Source: Sphingomonas hengshuiensis (lineage in GTDB: Bacteria; Pseudomonadota; Alphaproteobacteria; Sphingomonadales; Sphingomonadaceae). Taken from it: a stretch of 64,000 nucleotides of DNA. A program made the position numbers and the translations under genes. This document shows, piece by piece, positions 35,850-44,114 of the stretch. The stretch covers positions 3,720,001 to 3,784,000 of the forward strand of contig NZ_CP010836.1 in the NCBI RefSeq assembly GCF_000935025.1, written 5' to 3'. The notes beneath the pieces were generated by a model. That model did not search any database and was not told the DNA's origin. It was given only the letters and a program-made list of their open reading frames with translations. Within the stretch, counting starts at the first letter, position 1, and every line of letters begins with the position of its first letter.

Positions 35850-36496
35850 CTCCGCTCGGCTGCTTCGAACGCGGCGCGCTGGGCTTCGAACGCGCGGACG
35901 AACGCGGGCCGTGCCTCGCCCCGCGCGACATAGCCGGCGAGCGGCGGCACCGCCTCCAGCAAGCCCGAGCCGTGCAGCCGGCGCAGCACCGCCACCATCA
36001 GCAGATCGCCCGCGCTGAAATCGCCCTCCAGCCAGTCGCGCCCGCCCAGCCACTGCGCGAGCTCGCCCAGTCGCTTGCGCACGCGATCGGCGAGCAGCAC
36101 CAGCCGTTCGGCGTGCCAGCTTCGGTCGCGTTCGGTGAGCAATGCCATGCTGCGTTCGACGATCGGCGGTTCCACCGTCGCCTGCGCCGCGAACATCCAG
36201 GCGATGGCCCGCGCGCGCGCCGGGTCCGCGACGGGCAGCAGCCCGGCATGCCGCGTCGCGATGTGGAACACGATCGCGCCCGATTCGAAGAGCGCGGCGT
36301 CCTCGCCCTCATAGGTCGGGATCTGGCCGAAGGGGTGCAGCGCAAGGTGCGCCGGTTCGCGGAGCTGCGCGAACGACAGCCCGCGCGTGGCATAGGGCTG
36401 GCCGACTTCCTCCAGCGCCCAGCGCACCGCCATGTCGCGCGCCAGTCCCCTGCCCCGATCGGGCGAGCGCGCAAAGACAGTGATGACAGGTCCCAT
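35846..36496 (-). CDS. Glutathione S-transferase family protein
   Basis: 216 residues, start ATG at 36496 with AGGGG upstream; an in-frame extension to 36574 is not conserved. The N-terminal thioredoxin-like half includes FGQIPTYEGEDAALFESGAIV, where the cis-Pro and the Glu-Ser pair bind glutathione. The C-terminal helical domain has the GRDWLEGDFSAGDLLMVAVL block, including the buried Asp. Substrate unknown; it acts in the cytoplasm. It lies opposite to, and between, surf1 and thrC, interrupting an otherwise same-strand gene order, which suggests insertion into the block. Confidence 0.88.
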   Translation of the reverse strand: MGPVITVFARSPDRGRGLARDMAVRWALEEVGQPYATRGLSFAQLREPAHLALHPFGQIPTYEGEDAALFESGAIVFHIATRHAGLLPVADPARARAIAWMFAAQATVEPPIVERSMALLTERDRSWHAERLVLLADRVRKRLGELAQWLGGRDWLEGDFSAGDLLMVAVLRRLHGSGLLEAVPPLAGYVARGEARPAFVRAFEAQRAAFEAAERS

Positions 36497-36614
36497 GGCG
36501 GCCCCTCCCTCTGCGCTCAGGATGCGCCAGCGGGCCGCGGCGTCAAGCGCGCAGCCACGCCGCCTAAAGATCACCTGTCTTGCTGCCCCGCTCCGCCAGC
36601 GCTAACGCCCCCCG

Positions 36615-38006
36615 ATGCGCTACCACAGCACCCGCGGCGACGCGCCCGTTCTGGGCTTTCGTGATGTAACCCTGGCCGGACTCGCCAGCGATGGCGGGCT
36701 GTATGTCCCCGAGCGCTGGCCGTCCTTCTCTACCGAGCAGATCGCGGCGATGCGCGGCCTCAGCTATGCCGAGACGGCGGTGCAGGTAATGCTCCCCTTC
36801 GTCGGCGACGACCTGACCGAGGCCGAGCTGCGGGCGCTGTGCACGCAGGCCTATGACCGGTTCGCGCATGCCGCCGTCACCCCGCTCGTCCAGCTCGATG
36901 CGCAGAACTGGCTGCTCGAGCTGTTCCATGGGCCGACGCTGGCGTTCAAGGACGTGGCGCTGCAGCTTCTGGGGCTGCTTTTCGAGAAATTCCTGGTGGG
37001 CAGCGATGCGCCGCTGACGATCGTCGGCGCGACGTCGGGCGATACCGGCAGCGCGGCGATCGACGCGGTTGCGGGGCGGCACGGGGTCGACATCTTCATG
37101 CTCCATCCCAAGGGCCGCGTGTCCGAGGTCCAGCGCCGCCAGATGACCACGGTGCTCGCGCCCAACGTCCATAATATCGCGATCGAGGGCAGCTTCGACG
37201 ATGCGCAGGCGCTGGTGAAGGCGATGTTCAACGACGCCGACTTCTCGGGGCGCTTCCGGCTGAGCGCGGTCAATTCGATCAACTGGGCGCGGCTGATGGC
37301 GCAGGTGGTCTATTATTTCTACGCCGCCGTCCGGCTGGGCGGGCCCGAGCGGCCGGTGGCGTTTGCGGTCCCCACCGGCAATTTCGGCGATGTGTTCGCG
37401 GGCTATGTCGCCGCGAAAATGGGGCTGCCGATCGCGAAGCTGATCGTCGCGACCAATGTGAACGACATCCTCCACCGCGCGCTGTCGAGCGGCGATTACT
37501 CGACCGGGATCGTCACGCCGACCGCCGCGCCGTCGATGGACATCCAGGTCAGCTCGAATTTCGAGCGGCTGCTCGCCGATCTGGCGGGTGGACCGATCGC
37601 CGAGCAGATGCGCGGGTTCGAGGCGAGCAAGGCGATGCGGCTCACCAACGCGCAGCAACAGGGCGCCGCCGCGCTGTTCGTCAGCGACCGAGTCGAGCCC
37701 GACGATATGAACGAGGCGATGCGCTGGGCCTATGCCGAGACGGGCGAAGTGATCGACCCGCACAGCGCGATCGGGCTGGCGGCGGCGCGGCGTGCCGGGC
37801 TGCCCGCCGACGTGCCGATCGTGACGCTGGCGACCGCGCACCCCGCCAAGTTCGCCGACGCAGTCGAGCGTGCGACCGGCAACCGCCCGCATATCCCGGC
37901 GCGGCTGGGCGACCTGCACGAGCGGCAGGAGCGGTATGACGTGCTGCCCGCCTCGTTCGTGGCGATCGTTGCCTATATCGCCGAGCGCGCCAAGCCGCGG
38001 CCATGA
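36615..38006 (+). CDS. thrC: Threonine synthase
   Basis: 463 residues, the long form of PLP fold type II threonine synthase. It starts MRYHSTRGDAPVLGFRDVTL and shows GPTLAFKDVALQLLG with the PLP lysine (Lys112), GATSGDTGSAAI for the phosphate cradle, and NSINWARLMAQVVYYF and PTGNFGDVFAGYVA in the core. It converts O-phosphohomoserine to threonine in the cytoplasm. Its stop overlaps the ATG of the methyltransferase gene. The order surf1-thrC is common in alphaproteobacteria. Confidence 0.96.
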   Translation: MRYHSTRGDAPVLGFRDVTLAGLASDGGLYVPERWPSFSTEQIAAMRGLSYAETAVQVMLPFVGDDLTEAELRALCTQAYDRFAHAAVTPLVQLDAQNWLLELFHGPTLAFKDVALQLLGLLFEKFLVGSDAPLTIVGATSGDTGSAAIDAVAGRHGVDIFMLHPKGRVSEVQRRQMTTVLAPNVHNIAIEGSFDDAQALVKAMFNDADFSGRFRLSAVNSINWARLMAQVVYYFYAAVRLGGPERPVAFAVPTGNFGDVFAGYVAAKMGLPIAKLIVATNVNDILHRALSSGDYSTGIVTPTAAPSMDIQVSSNFERLLADLAGGPIAEQMRGFEASKAMRLTNAQQQGAAALFVSDRVEPDDMNEAMRWAYAETGEVIDPHSAIGLAAARRAGLPADVPIVTLATAHPAKFADAVERATGNRPHIPARLGDLHERQERYDVLPASFVAIVAYIAERAKPRP

Positions 38007-38875
38007 AGCTGGGCATCCTCACCGGCGAGCCCTGGGGCGATTACGGACTGGTCGATAGCGGGCATGGCCGCAAGCTCGAACGCTATGGCGCATATCAGTT
38101 CATCCGCCCCGAGCCACAGGCGATGTGGGCGCCCGCCTCGCCGGACTGGGACGCGCATGGCGAATTCGTCCCCGCCCCCGATGACGAGGGCGGCGGGCGA
38201 TGGGTGTTCCACAAGCCGACCCCGCGCGAGGGCTGGCCGCTGGCATGGGAGGAAGTGCGCTTCACTGCGCAGACCACGCCGTTCCGCCATCTGGGCTTCT
38301 TTCCCGACATGGCGCCGGTGTGGCGCTGGATGCGCGGGCAGATCGCCGGGATGGACGCGCCCGAGTGCATGAACCTGTTCGGCTATACCGGCGTCGGCAC
38401 GCTGGCGCTGGCGGCGGCGGGCGCGCGGATGACGCATGTCGATGCGTCGAAGAAATCGGTCGCCGAGGGCAAGGCCAATGCCGCGCTGTCGCGGATGGAG
38501 GACAAGCCCATCCGCTGGATGATCGACGACGCGATGAAGTTCACTGCGCGCGAGGGGCGGCGCGGGCGGCGCTATGACGGGATCATCCTCGATCCGCCCA
38601 AATGGGGGCGCGGGCCGAACGGCGAAGTGTGGAAGCTGGAGGAAGGGCTGCCGGGGCTGATCGCCGATTGCCGGACGCTGCTGGATGCCGATTCGCGCTT
38701 CCTGTTCCTGACGGTCTATGCGGTGCGGATGTCGGCGCTGGCGATCGGCGAGCTGGTGCGCCAGCATTTCGCCGACCTGGGCGGGACGGTGGAATGCGGC
38801 GAGCTGACCGTGCGCGAGGAAGCGCGCGGGCTGATGCTGCCGACCGCGATCTATGCACGGTGGAGCAGGGATTGA
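38003..38875 (+). CDS. SAM-dependent methyltransferase (RlmI-like)
   Basis: 290 residues. The SAM-binding motif I is NLFGYTGVGTLALAAAGA, the acidic ribose contact follows in THVDAS, and motif IV is IILDPPKWGRG, a DPPK form shared with RlmI/RlmK-type rRNA methyltransferases. The first 110 residues form an N-terminal extension typical of this small-family branch rather than a PUA domain. A 5-methylcytosine or other RNA base methylation is therefore likely but not proven. It is translationally coupled to thrC (4-nt overlap) and to the next small gene (TTGA overlap). Confidence 0.88.
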   Translation: MKLGILTGEPWGDYGLVDSGHGRKLERYGAYQFIRPEPQAMWAPASPDWDAHGEFVPAPDDEGGGRWVFHKPTPREGWPLAWEEVRFTAQTTPFRHLGFFPDMAPVWRWMRGQIAGMDAPECMNLFGYTGVGTLALAAAGARMTHVDASKKSVAEGKANAALSRMEDKPIRWMIDDAMKFTAREGRRGRRYDGIILDPPKWGRGPNGEVWKLEEGLPGLIADCRTLLDADSRFLFLTVYAVRMSALAIGELVRQHFADLGGTVECGELTVREEARGLMLPTAIYARWSRD

Positions 38876-39171
38876 GCGGGCTGTTCGCGTTCCTGGCGAC
38901 GGGCATCGCCGACACCGCCGAGGGCCGCCGTCCGGGCGCGCGCTACGCGATGCTGGTCTATGTGACCGCAGCGGATTTCGAAGCGGCACAGCGCCGCGCG
39001 GCAGGGGTGGCGATCGGCGCCGGGTGGATGCTGGTGCGGCTGGAAAAGGGGAAACCGATCGCCGCGAACGAGGCGAGTGGCGACCCGGTGCTCGACGCAG
39101 CGGCGCAGACCGCGATCGAGGACGGGTCGGCGCTGGTGGTCTATGGGGATGAATTGCCGCCGGCGGCTTGA
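38872..39171 (+). CDS. Small hypothetical protein
   Basis: 99 residues starting at a TTG (38872) that overlaps the methyltransferase stop, with AGCAGGGA just before it; a GTG at 38860 is an alternative. The sequence is compact and probably alpha/beta, with ARYAMLVYVTAADFEAAQRR (strand then helix), GAGWMLVRLEKGKP and ALVVYGDELPPAA. There is no signal peptide, TM helix or recognised motif. It is the last gene of the thrC transcription unit and is followed by one of the 45-bp inverted repeats. Confidence 0.65.
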   Translation: MSGLFAFLATGIADTAEGRRPGARYAMLVYVTAADFEAAQRRAAGVAIGAGWMLVRLEKGKPIAANEASGDPVLDAAAQTAIEDGSALVVYGDELPPAA

Positions 39172-39177
39172 GGGCTC

Positions 39178-39222
39178 AAAAGAAGATAGGGGTTCGCGCA
39201 GAGGCGCGGAGGCGCAGAAAAG
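39178..39222. repeat. Left inverted repeat flanking the lipoprotein gene
   Basis: A 45-nt sequence containing GGTTCGCGCAGAGGCGCGGA, repeated in inverted orientation at 40309-40353 with three differences. Repeats with this GCGCAGAGGCG core are dispersed in several proteobacterial genomes. Together the pair brackets about 1.1 kb holding one gene. Confidence 0.85.
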
Positions 39223-39335
39223 GGTTTTTGCACGCGAAAGCGCAGTGGGCCGCAACGGATTTACACGCCCAACGTAACGTCGCAGGTTCGGCGGTCCATG
39301 CCCTATGATTCACCCGGTCTGCCCGTGGTGCGCCA

Positions 39336-40274
39336 GTGAGCGCGCTACCCGTCGCCCCAAGGCGCACCGCCCTGCTCGGCACCCTTGCGTTCGCGTTGGG
39401 TTCGTGCGGCGCGCCGCCACAGGCCACGATTCCGACGACTCTGTCTGCTGAGAACCTTGTAATCAACGTTGGAGGGTTCCCGACGCGATCCGGCGCGTCC
39501 CGAGTCGGCGCCACTTGCTACACGCCAGGCGGAGACGAAGCAGCGCGCCAGTGCGGCACGCTGGATATAAGGCTCGACCTTATCGGCATTCTCAATCCCG
39601 ATCACGTCGGTTTGCCGGGATTTGGTGAAGAGTCACCGCCGATCGCCGATGCCGTTGCCGCCTATAATCGCGTGCTAGCCGACCTGCACAAGTCTGCCCC
39701 TGCGGATTTTACAGGCGCGCTTGCCAGCGCCCGAAGTACAATCCGACACCATCTCGTTTCCGTCTGCACCATCGAAGCGCGTCGCTTTCGCGGCGAGAAC
39801 GATCGTATAACAGTCGAACTGTTTGTGCTGTATGCGTGGATCGGCTTTCGCCAATCGCTGATCGACGGTGGGGAGCAAGCGGTCCTATGGGAGGATGTCA
39901 TCGCCCTGCCGTGCTTTGAGCGGACAAGGAATTTCCTGTTCGGTGCCTCTCCCGGCTTTTTGAGCAAAGCGACGGGATCGTTCTACGCGTTCCCTTCGTA
40001 TTTCGCGCGCGCCCTGGCGGCCCATTTTCACGCAAAGCGTCAGGAGTCGCTGGCGGATGCATTTTGGTATCGCGCCGAACTGGGGGACGCCGACGATCGC
40101 AAGGTTAGCTGCATCGTAGGCCCGCTCGCCAGCCAATATCCGAGCCCGCGTATGGCGTTGCCGGAGCTTTGGGGAATTTGTGCCGTCAATGCGGCGCGTG
40201 GGCAATCCTGCCTTGCGACACTCCGATCCTGTGGCGGCCCTGCCACGCCGCCGCCATGGACAAAATCCCCGTAA
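39336..40274 (+). CDS. Putative lipoprotein of unknown function
   Basis: 312 residues from the GTG at 39336. The N-terminus has a lipoprotein-type signal: Arg-Arg, a hydrophobic run (TALLGTLAFALGSC) and a lipobox-like LGSC ending at Cys24, so it is probably anchored in the outer or inner membrane. The mature part is about 285 residues with several Cys residues, mixed helices and no recognised motif. The DNA is visibly less GC-rich, with more A/T in third positions than its neighbours, a sign of recent acquisition. It stands alone between the thrC unit and ccmB, flanked by 45-bp inverted repeats. No function can be inferred. Confidence 0.7.
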   Translation: MSALPVAPRRTALLGTLAFALGSCGAPPQATIPTTLSAENLVINVGGFPTRSGASRVGATCYTPGGDEAARQCGTLDIRLDLIGILNPDHVGLPGFGEESPPIADAVAAYNRVLADLHKSAPADFTGALASARSTIRHHLVSVCTIEARRFRGENDRITVELFVLYAWIGFRQSLIDGGEQAVLWEDVIALPCFERTRNFLFGASPGFLSKATGSFYAFPSYFARALAAHFHAKRQESLADAFWYRAELGDADDRKVSCIVGPLASQYPSPRMALPELWGICAVNAARGQSCLATLRSCGGPATPPPWTKSP

Positions 40275-40308
40275 CGAGAACGCGACGTTGACGGCGCGAG
40301 GCCCGCCT

Positions 40309-40353
40309 CTTCTCTGCGCCTCCGCGCCTCTGCGCGAACCTCTACCTTCTTTT
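40309..40353. repeat. Right inverted repeat flanking the lipoprotein gene
   Basis: Inverted partner of 39178-39222, containing TCCGCGCCTCTGCGCGAACC; 42 of 45 bases pair. It ends 19 nt before the ccmB stop codon. Confidence 0.85.
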
Positions 40354-40372
40354 TGCCCCGCGACTCAGCGCC

Positions 40373-41017
40373 TCAGCTCCGCCCCATCCGAATCGCCGCC
40401 CCCGCGACGAACGGGCATCCCGCGACCAGCAACAGGCTCACCGCCCCCAGCAGCTTGAAGGCCCCCGGCTGATCGCCGCTCGCGCCTGCGCCGAAGATCA
40501 GCAGCGGCACCGCGAAGGGCAGCATCACTAGTCCCGCCAGCGCCCCTGCCCCGCGCAGCCCCGCGACCAAGGCCGCCGTCGCCACGCCCAAAGCCGCCAG
40601 CCCCGGCGTGCCGATCGCCAGCGCGAGCAGGATCGGTGCCAGCGTCGCGCCCGGTATCTGGAGCAGCCCCGCCGCGATCACGCTGGCCGCGAGCAGCGCG
40701 GGTGCGAAGCCCAGCCAATGGCCGAGCATCTTCGCCGCCGCCACGGTCGCGTCCGCAATCCCGCGCGCCGCGAACTGATCGAGCACGCCGCTCTCCGCAT
40801 CGGGCGCGACCAGCCGCTCGACCGGGAGCAAAGCCGCGAGCAAAGCCGCCGCCCAGATCACGCCGCCGCCGACGCGCGCGAGCAGCTTCGCGTCGGGCCC
40901 GATCGCAAAGGGGAACAGGATCGCGACGAGCAGGAAGAACGCAACCGGCATCAGCAGCCCGCCGGTGCTCCACGCGCGGCGCAATTCGCGCCACACGATC
41001 GCGGCGAAGCCGGTCAC
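40373..41017 (-). CDS. ccmB: Heme exporter permease CcmB
   Basis: 214 residues with six TM helices. The family signature near the N-terminus (FAAIVWRELRRAW), the region FFLLVAILFPFAIGP and the loop AALLPVERLVAPDAESGVLDQ with conserved Asp/Glu/Gly all fit CcmB. It works with CcmA in cytochrome c maturation, in releasing heme from CcmE. It starts at a GTG at 41017 overlapping the ccmA stop (GTGA). No ccmC is visible next to it in the window. Confidence 0.92.
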   Translation of the reverse strand: MTGFAAIVWRELRRAWSTGGLLMPVAFFLLVAILFPFAIGPDAKLLARVGGGVIWAAALLAALLPVERLVAPDAESGVLDQFAARGIADATVAAAKMLGHWLGFAPALLAASVIAAGLLQIPGATLAPILLALAIGTPGLAALGVATAALVAGLRGAGALAGLVMLPFAVPLLIFGAGASGDQPGAFKLLGAVSLLLVAGCPFVAGAAIRMGRS

Positions 41018-41580
41018 AGCCGCACCTCCACCGCATCGGGCAGCGCCAGCGGCAGATGCGTCGCGACCAGCGCGATTCCTCCGCCCGCCCGATGCCGCGC
41101 AATCAGCCCTTCCAGCGCCGCGACCGACGCGACGTCCAGCCCGTTGGCAGGCTCGTCGAGCAGCCACACCGGCGCCCCGCTCGCCACCACCCGTGCCAGC
41201 GCGGCGCGGCGGCGCTGGCCGGTGGAGAGCAGCCGCACCGGAACCTGCGCCAAATCGGCCATCCCCACCGCCTCCAGTGCAGGGGCAATGTCCGCCGTCC
41301 CGTCGATCCGCGCCCAGAAGCCCAGCGCGGCGGCGACGCTCAGTTCGGGATCGAGCGCGGCGGCTTCGCTCAGCAGCGCGCGCGCGCCCTCGCCTTCGAC
41401 GCTCCCGGCGAAGGGCGCCAGCAGCCCGGCGGCGATACGGATCATGCTCGACTTGCCGGTGCCGTTCGGTCCGACGACCAACGCCGCCTGTCCGGGTGCC
41501 AGCGCGAAGCTGAGCCCCTCGAACAACAGCCGCCCCCCGCGCACGCACGCGACATCGCGGAACGCCAGGGTCCCGCTCAC
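41014..41580 (-). CDS. ccmA: Heme ABC exporter ATPase CcmA
   Basis: 188 residues, a minimal ABC ATPase: Walker A GPNGTGKSS, signature LSTGQRRRAALARV, Walker B VWLLDEPANGLD and the H-loop ATHLPLAL. The LSTGQ variant and short length are typical of CcmA. It hydrolyses ATP for the CcmABCDE heme-handling system. It starts at a GTG (41580) overlapping the upstream metallopeptidase stop. The three genes form a tight minus-strand unit. Confidence 0.92.
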   Translation of the reverse strand: MSGTLAFRDVACVRGGRLLFEGLSFALAPGQAALVVGPNGTGKSSMIRIAAGLLAPFAGSVEGEGARALLSEAAALDPELSVAAALGFWARIDGTADIAPALEAVGMADLAQVPVRLLSTGQRRRAALARVVASGAPVWLLDEPANGLDVASVAALEGLIARHRAGGGIALVATHLPLALPDAVEVRL

Positions 41581-41981
41581 TCCGCCGAGTCTTCCAGCGC
41601 GTGCATATCGTCGTCGGACAACCCGAAATGATGCCCGACTTCGTGGACGACGACATGGCTGACCAGCGCCTCCAGCGTCACGCCGCTATCCACCCATTCG
41701 TCGAGGATCGGGCGGCGGTACAAATGGATGCGATCGGGCAGCGCGCCCGAATCGAACAAGGATTTCTCGCCGATCGGGCGGCCATGGTAGAGCCCGGTCA
41801 GGTCGAACGGGTCCTCGATCCCGAGCGCGTCGAGCGTCTCGTCATCGGCGAAATCCTCGACGATCAGCACCACGTCGCCCAGATGCGCCGCGAACGGCTC
41901 CGGAATGCGCGCCAGCGCGGCGCGGGCCAGCGCCTCGATCCTCGCTGCGTCCGGCGCATGGGTTGGCGCTTGCCCGCTCAT
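41577..41981 (-). CDS. Zincin-like metallopeptidase family protein
   Basis: 134 residues with the minimal zincin motif [13 protein letters not shown] in [14 protein letters not shown]. This fits the small metallopeptidase family once called DUF1025 or acidic zincin-like, in which HExxH and a following Asp bind zinc. [12 protein letters not shown] and [15 protein letters not shown] are also family blocks. No signal peptide; it is cytoplasmic. Biological targets are not known. I start at the ATG at 41981; an earlier in-frame ATG exists. It is first in the ccmAB unit and divergent from the pterin dehydratase gene. Confidence 0.9.
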   Translation of the reverse strand: MSGQAPTHAPDAARIEALARAALARIPEPFAAHLGDVVLIVEDFADDETLDALGIEDPFDLTGLYHGRPIGEKSLFDSGALPDRIHLYRRPILDEWVDSGVTLEALVSHVVVHEVGHHFGLSDDDMHALEDSAE

Positions 41982-42030
41982 CCGCGAACCCATAGGCGGT
42001 GCAGGCGACACGCGGCAAGGGAGAGCGACG

Positions 42031-42318
42031 ATGGTGGTGCGGCTGACCGAGGGATTGCGGACCGAATCGCTCGCGGCGCTACCCGATTGGCGCTATGATT
42101 CGACACGCGACGCGATCGAGCGGCGCTTCCTGTTCAAGGATTTCAGCGCAGCGTTCGGGTTCATGACGCGAGTCGCGCTGCTGGCGGACAAGGCCGATCA
42201 CCACCCCGAATGGTCGAACGTGTGGAACCGCGTCGACATCGTGCTGACCACGCATGATGCGGGCGGGCTGTCGACCCGCGATATCCAGATGGCGCACGCG
42301 ATCGACGCGCTGCTGTAG
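42031..42318 (+). CDS. Pterin-4a-carbinolamine dehydratase
   Basis: 95 residues, ATG at 42031 with GGGAGAG upstream. The catalytic block [20 protein letters not shown] contains the conserved His-His and Pro-Glu-Trp of PCD/DCoH proteins, with the C-terminal [13 protein letters not shown] helix. It dehydrates 4a-hydroxytetrahydrobiopterin for aromatic hydroxylases and related chemistry; no hydroxylase is in the window. It ends one base before the stop of the convergent SDR gene. Confidence 0.93.
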   Translation: MVVRLTEGLRTESLAALPDWRYDSTRDAIERRFLFKDFSAAFGFMTRVALLADKADHHPEWSNVWNRVDIVLTTHDAGGLSTRDIQMAHAIDALL

Positions 42319-43104
42319 TCAGGCGATTCCCCCGCGCATCCGCCGGCGCAGCCTGCCCGGCATCCATCGCGCGGCAAAGGCGAGGCGGCGCGCAGTCTTG
42401 CCGACGATGACATGCAGTTTATCGCCCTGCACCGCCTTCCATACCTGTTCGGCGACGGCGTCGAGCGGGGTGAATTCCAGCCCGGCGGCGCGCACCGAAT
42501 CGCGCGCGCTATAGTTGGTCCCCGACACGGGCGAATCGAGGAGCGGGGTGTCGATGAAGCTAGGCATCAGCACGCGAACCTTGATCCCGTCGCGCGCCCA
42601 TTCGCCGTCGAGCGCTTCCGATAACCCGCGCACCCCGAACTTGACCGCGGCATAGAGCGCCAGCCCCGCCGAGCCATAAATCGCCGCCGCCGACGCGGTG
42701 TTGACCAGCGCCGAGTCCGGAGTCGCCTTGAGCAGCGGATAGGCGGCGCGCGCGCCGTTGATGACGCCGACCAGGTTGATGCCGACGATCCGGTCGATCT
42801 CGTCGTCGGTCGCGGTGGCGAAGGGGCCGCCCACCGCGATCCCGGCATTGTTGAACATCACGTCGAGCCGCCCGCCGCTGGCAACCGCAAAGGCATCGAG
42901 CGACTCGCGCCACTGGTCGCGGTCGCGCACGTCCATCACATGGGTGGTTGCCATGCCGGGCGGGAGCAGCGCCTTGGTCGCCTCCAGCCCCGCCGCGCTG
43001 ATGTCCGCCAGCCCGACGCGCCAGCCGCGCGCGGCGAAATGCACGGCCACCGCACGCCCGATGCCCGAACCGCCGCCGGTGATGAAGATCGCCGTCTGCC
43101 CCAT
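42319..43104 (-). CDS. SDR family oxidoreductase
   Basis: 261 residues. The cofactor loop is FITGGGSGIGRAVA (TGxxxGIG), NNAG is in DVMFNNAGIAVGG, and the active site has Ser in VNTASAAAIYGS and Tyr-x3-Lys in ALYAAVKFG. This is a classical NAD(P)-dependent dehydrogenase; the substrate is unknown. The C-terminus is Arg-rich and amphipathic (FAARWMPGRLRRRMRGG), possibly associating with the membrane. It is divergent from the osmoprotectant ABC operon. Confidence 0.9.
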   Translation of the reverse strand: MGQTAIFITGGGSGIGRAVAVHFAARGWRVGLADISAAGLEATKALLPPGMATTHVMDVRDRDQWRESLDAFAVASGGRLDVMFNNAGIAVGGPFATATDDEIDRIVGINLVGVINGARAAYPLLKATPDSALVNTASAAAIYGSAGLALYAAVKFGVRGLSEALDGEWARDGIKVRVLMPSFIDTPLLDSPVSGTNYSARDSVRAAGLEFTPLDAVAEQVWKAVQGDKLHVIVGKTARRLAFAARWMPGRLRRRMRGGIA

Positions 43105-43162
43105 GCCCCGCTCCTGTTGCTTTTTTTGACCTTTGCGCGATCATCCCGCACAACCCGGCGCG

Positions 43163-43927
43163 ATGCCAGAGCAAACCCGCCGCGTAACCTTCAAAAATGT
43201 CAGTAAGCGCTATGGCGCCACCGTCGCGGTCGATTCGGTGTCGCTGGAGATTGCCGGGGGCAGCTTCGTCGCGCTGGTCGGTGCGTCGGGATCGGGCAAG
43301 TCGACGCTGCTCAAGATGGTCAACCGGCTGATCGAGCCGAGCGACGGCGCGGTGTGGATCGACGGCGCGCCGGTGGCCGCCGAACCCGCCCCGGCGCTGC
43401 GGCGGCGGATCGGATATGTGTTCCAGAATGTCGGGCTGTTCCCACATATGACGGTGGGCGAGAATGTCGCGATCGGGCTGCGGCTGGCGGGGCAGCGCGA
43501 CGTCGCGGCGCGGGTGGCGGAGCTGCTCGCGCTTGTGGAGTTGCCCGGCGTGATCGCCGCACGGATGCCCGATGCGCTGTCGGGTGGGCAGCGCCAGCGC
43601 GTCGGCGTCGCCCGCGCGCTCGCCACCGGGCCGAAGCTGTTGCTGCTCGACGAGCCGTTCGGCGCGCTCGATCCCGTCACCCGCGACGCGCTGGGCAAGG
43701 CGATTGGCGCGTTGCACGCGACGATGGGGCTGACGACGATCCTGGTGACGCACGACATGGCCGAGGCGCTGCTGCTCGCGGATCGCGTCCTGGTGATGGA
43801 GGCGGGGCGCGTCGTCGCCGACGCATCCCCGCGGGAGGTGCTGGCGGGCAAGGCCGGGCCGGCAGCGGACGCGCTGGTCGCGGTGCCGCGCGAACAGGCG
43901 CACCGGCTGGCGGAGTTGGGGGCGTGA
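43163..43927 (+). CDS. Osmoprotectant ABC transporter ATP-binding protein (OpuCA/ProV-like)
   Basis: 254 residues, start ATG at 43163. Walker A GASGSGKST, Q-loop in YVFQNVGLFPHMTV, signature LSGGQRQRVGVARAL and Walker B LLLLDEPFGALDP. The QNVGLFPHMTVxENV block is a mark of the glycine betaine/choline (ProV/OpuCA) branch. No CBS domains follow, so it is shorter than ProV. It powers uptake with the fused permease/binding protein encoded after the repeat region. A type-A repeat and a type-B fragment separate the two genes. Confidence 0.92.
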   Translation: MPEQTRRVTFKNVSKRYGATVAVDSVSLEIAGGSFVALVGASGSGKSTLLKMVNRLIEPSDGAVWIDGAPVAAEPAPALRRRIGYVFQNVGLFPHMTVGENVAIGLRLAGQRDVAARVAELLALVELPGVIAARMPDALSGGQRQRVGVARALATGPKLLLLDEPFGALDPVTRDALGKAIGALHATMGLTTILVTHDMAEALLLADRVLVMEAGRVVADASPREVLAGKAGPAADALVAVPREQAHRLAELGA

Positions 43928-43981
43928 GGGGGGTGCGATCGTCCGGGGGGCCGCGGGGTGGTCGCCTATCCACCGTTGTCG

Positions 43982-44071
43982 CCCTCACCCTTCCCAACGC
44001 CTCCGGCGGCGGGCCCCTTCCCTCTCCCGTTGGGAGAGGGAGGGAGGCGCGAAGCGCCGGAAGGGTGAGGG
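43982..44071. repeat. Type-A palindromic repeat between the ABC genes
   Basis: Arms CCCTCACCCTTCC (43982-43994) and GGAAGGGTGAGGG (44059-44071) match those of 2475-2580; the inner CCTCCGGCGGCGG, CCTCTCCCGTTGGGAGAGG and GCGCGAAGCGC hairpins correspond as well. The outer GGTCG ends are less conserved here. Confidence 0.85.
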
Positions 44072-44083
44072 TGCTGGAAACTT

Positions 44084-44110
44084 GGTCCCCCTCCCCGTTC
44101 CGGGGAGGAG
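44084..44110. repeat. Solo type-B end fragment carrying the next gene's ribosome site
   Basis: GGTCCCCCTCCCCGTTCCGG followed by GGAGGAG is the right end of the type-B element, alone. The CTCCCCG/CGGGGAG hairpin (44091-44107) overlaps the GGAGGAG Shine-Dalgarno sequence, so folding of the repeat could mask translation initiation at the TTG at 44115. Confidence 0.7.
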
Positions 44111-44114
44111 TAAG

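Noticed and set aside
39178..39222. CRISPR-like repeats or terminators
   Set aside because: Only two copies, in inverted orientation 1.1 kb apart, without spacers; the internal symmetry is short and lacks a T-tract.
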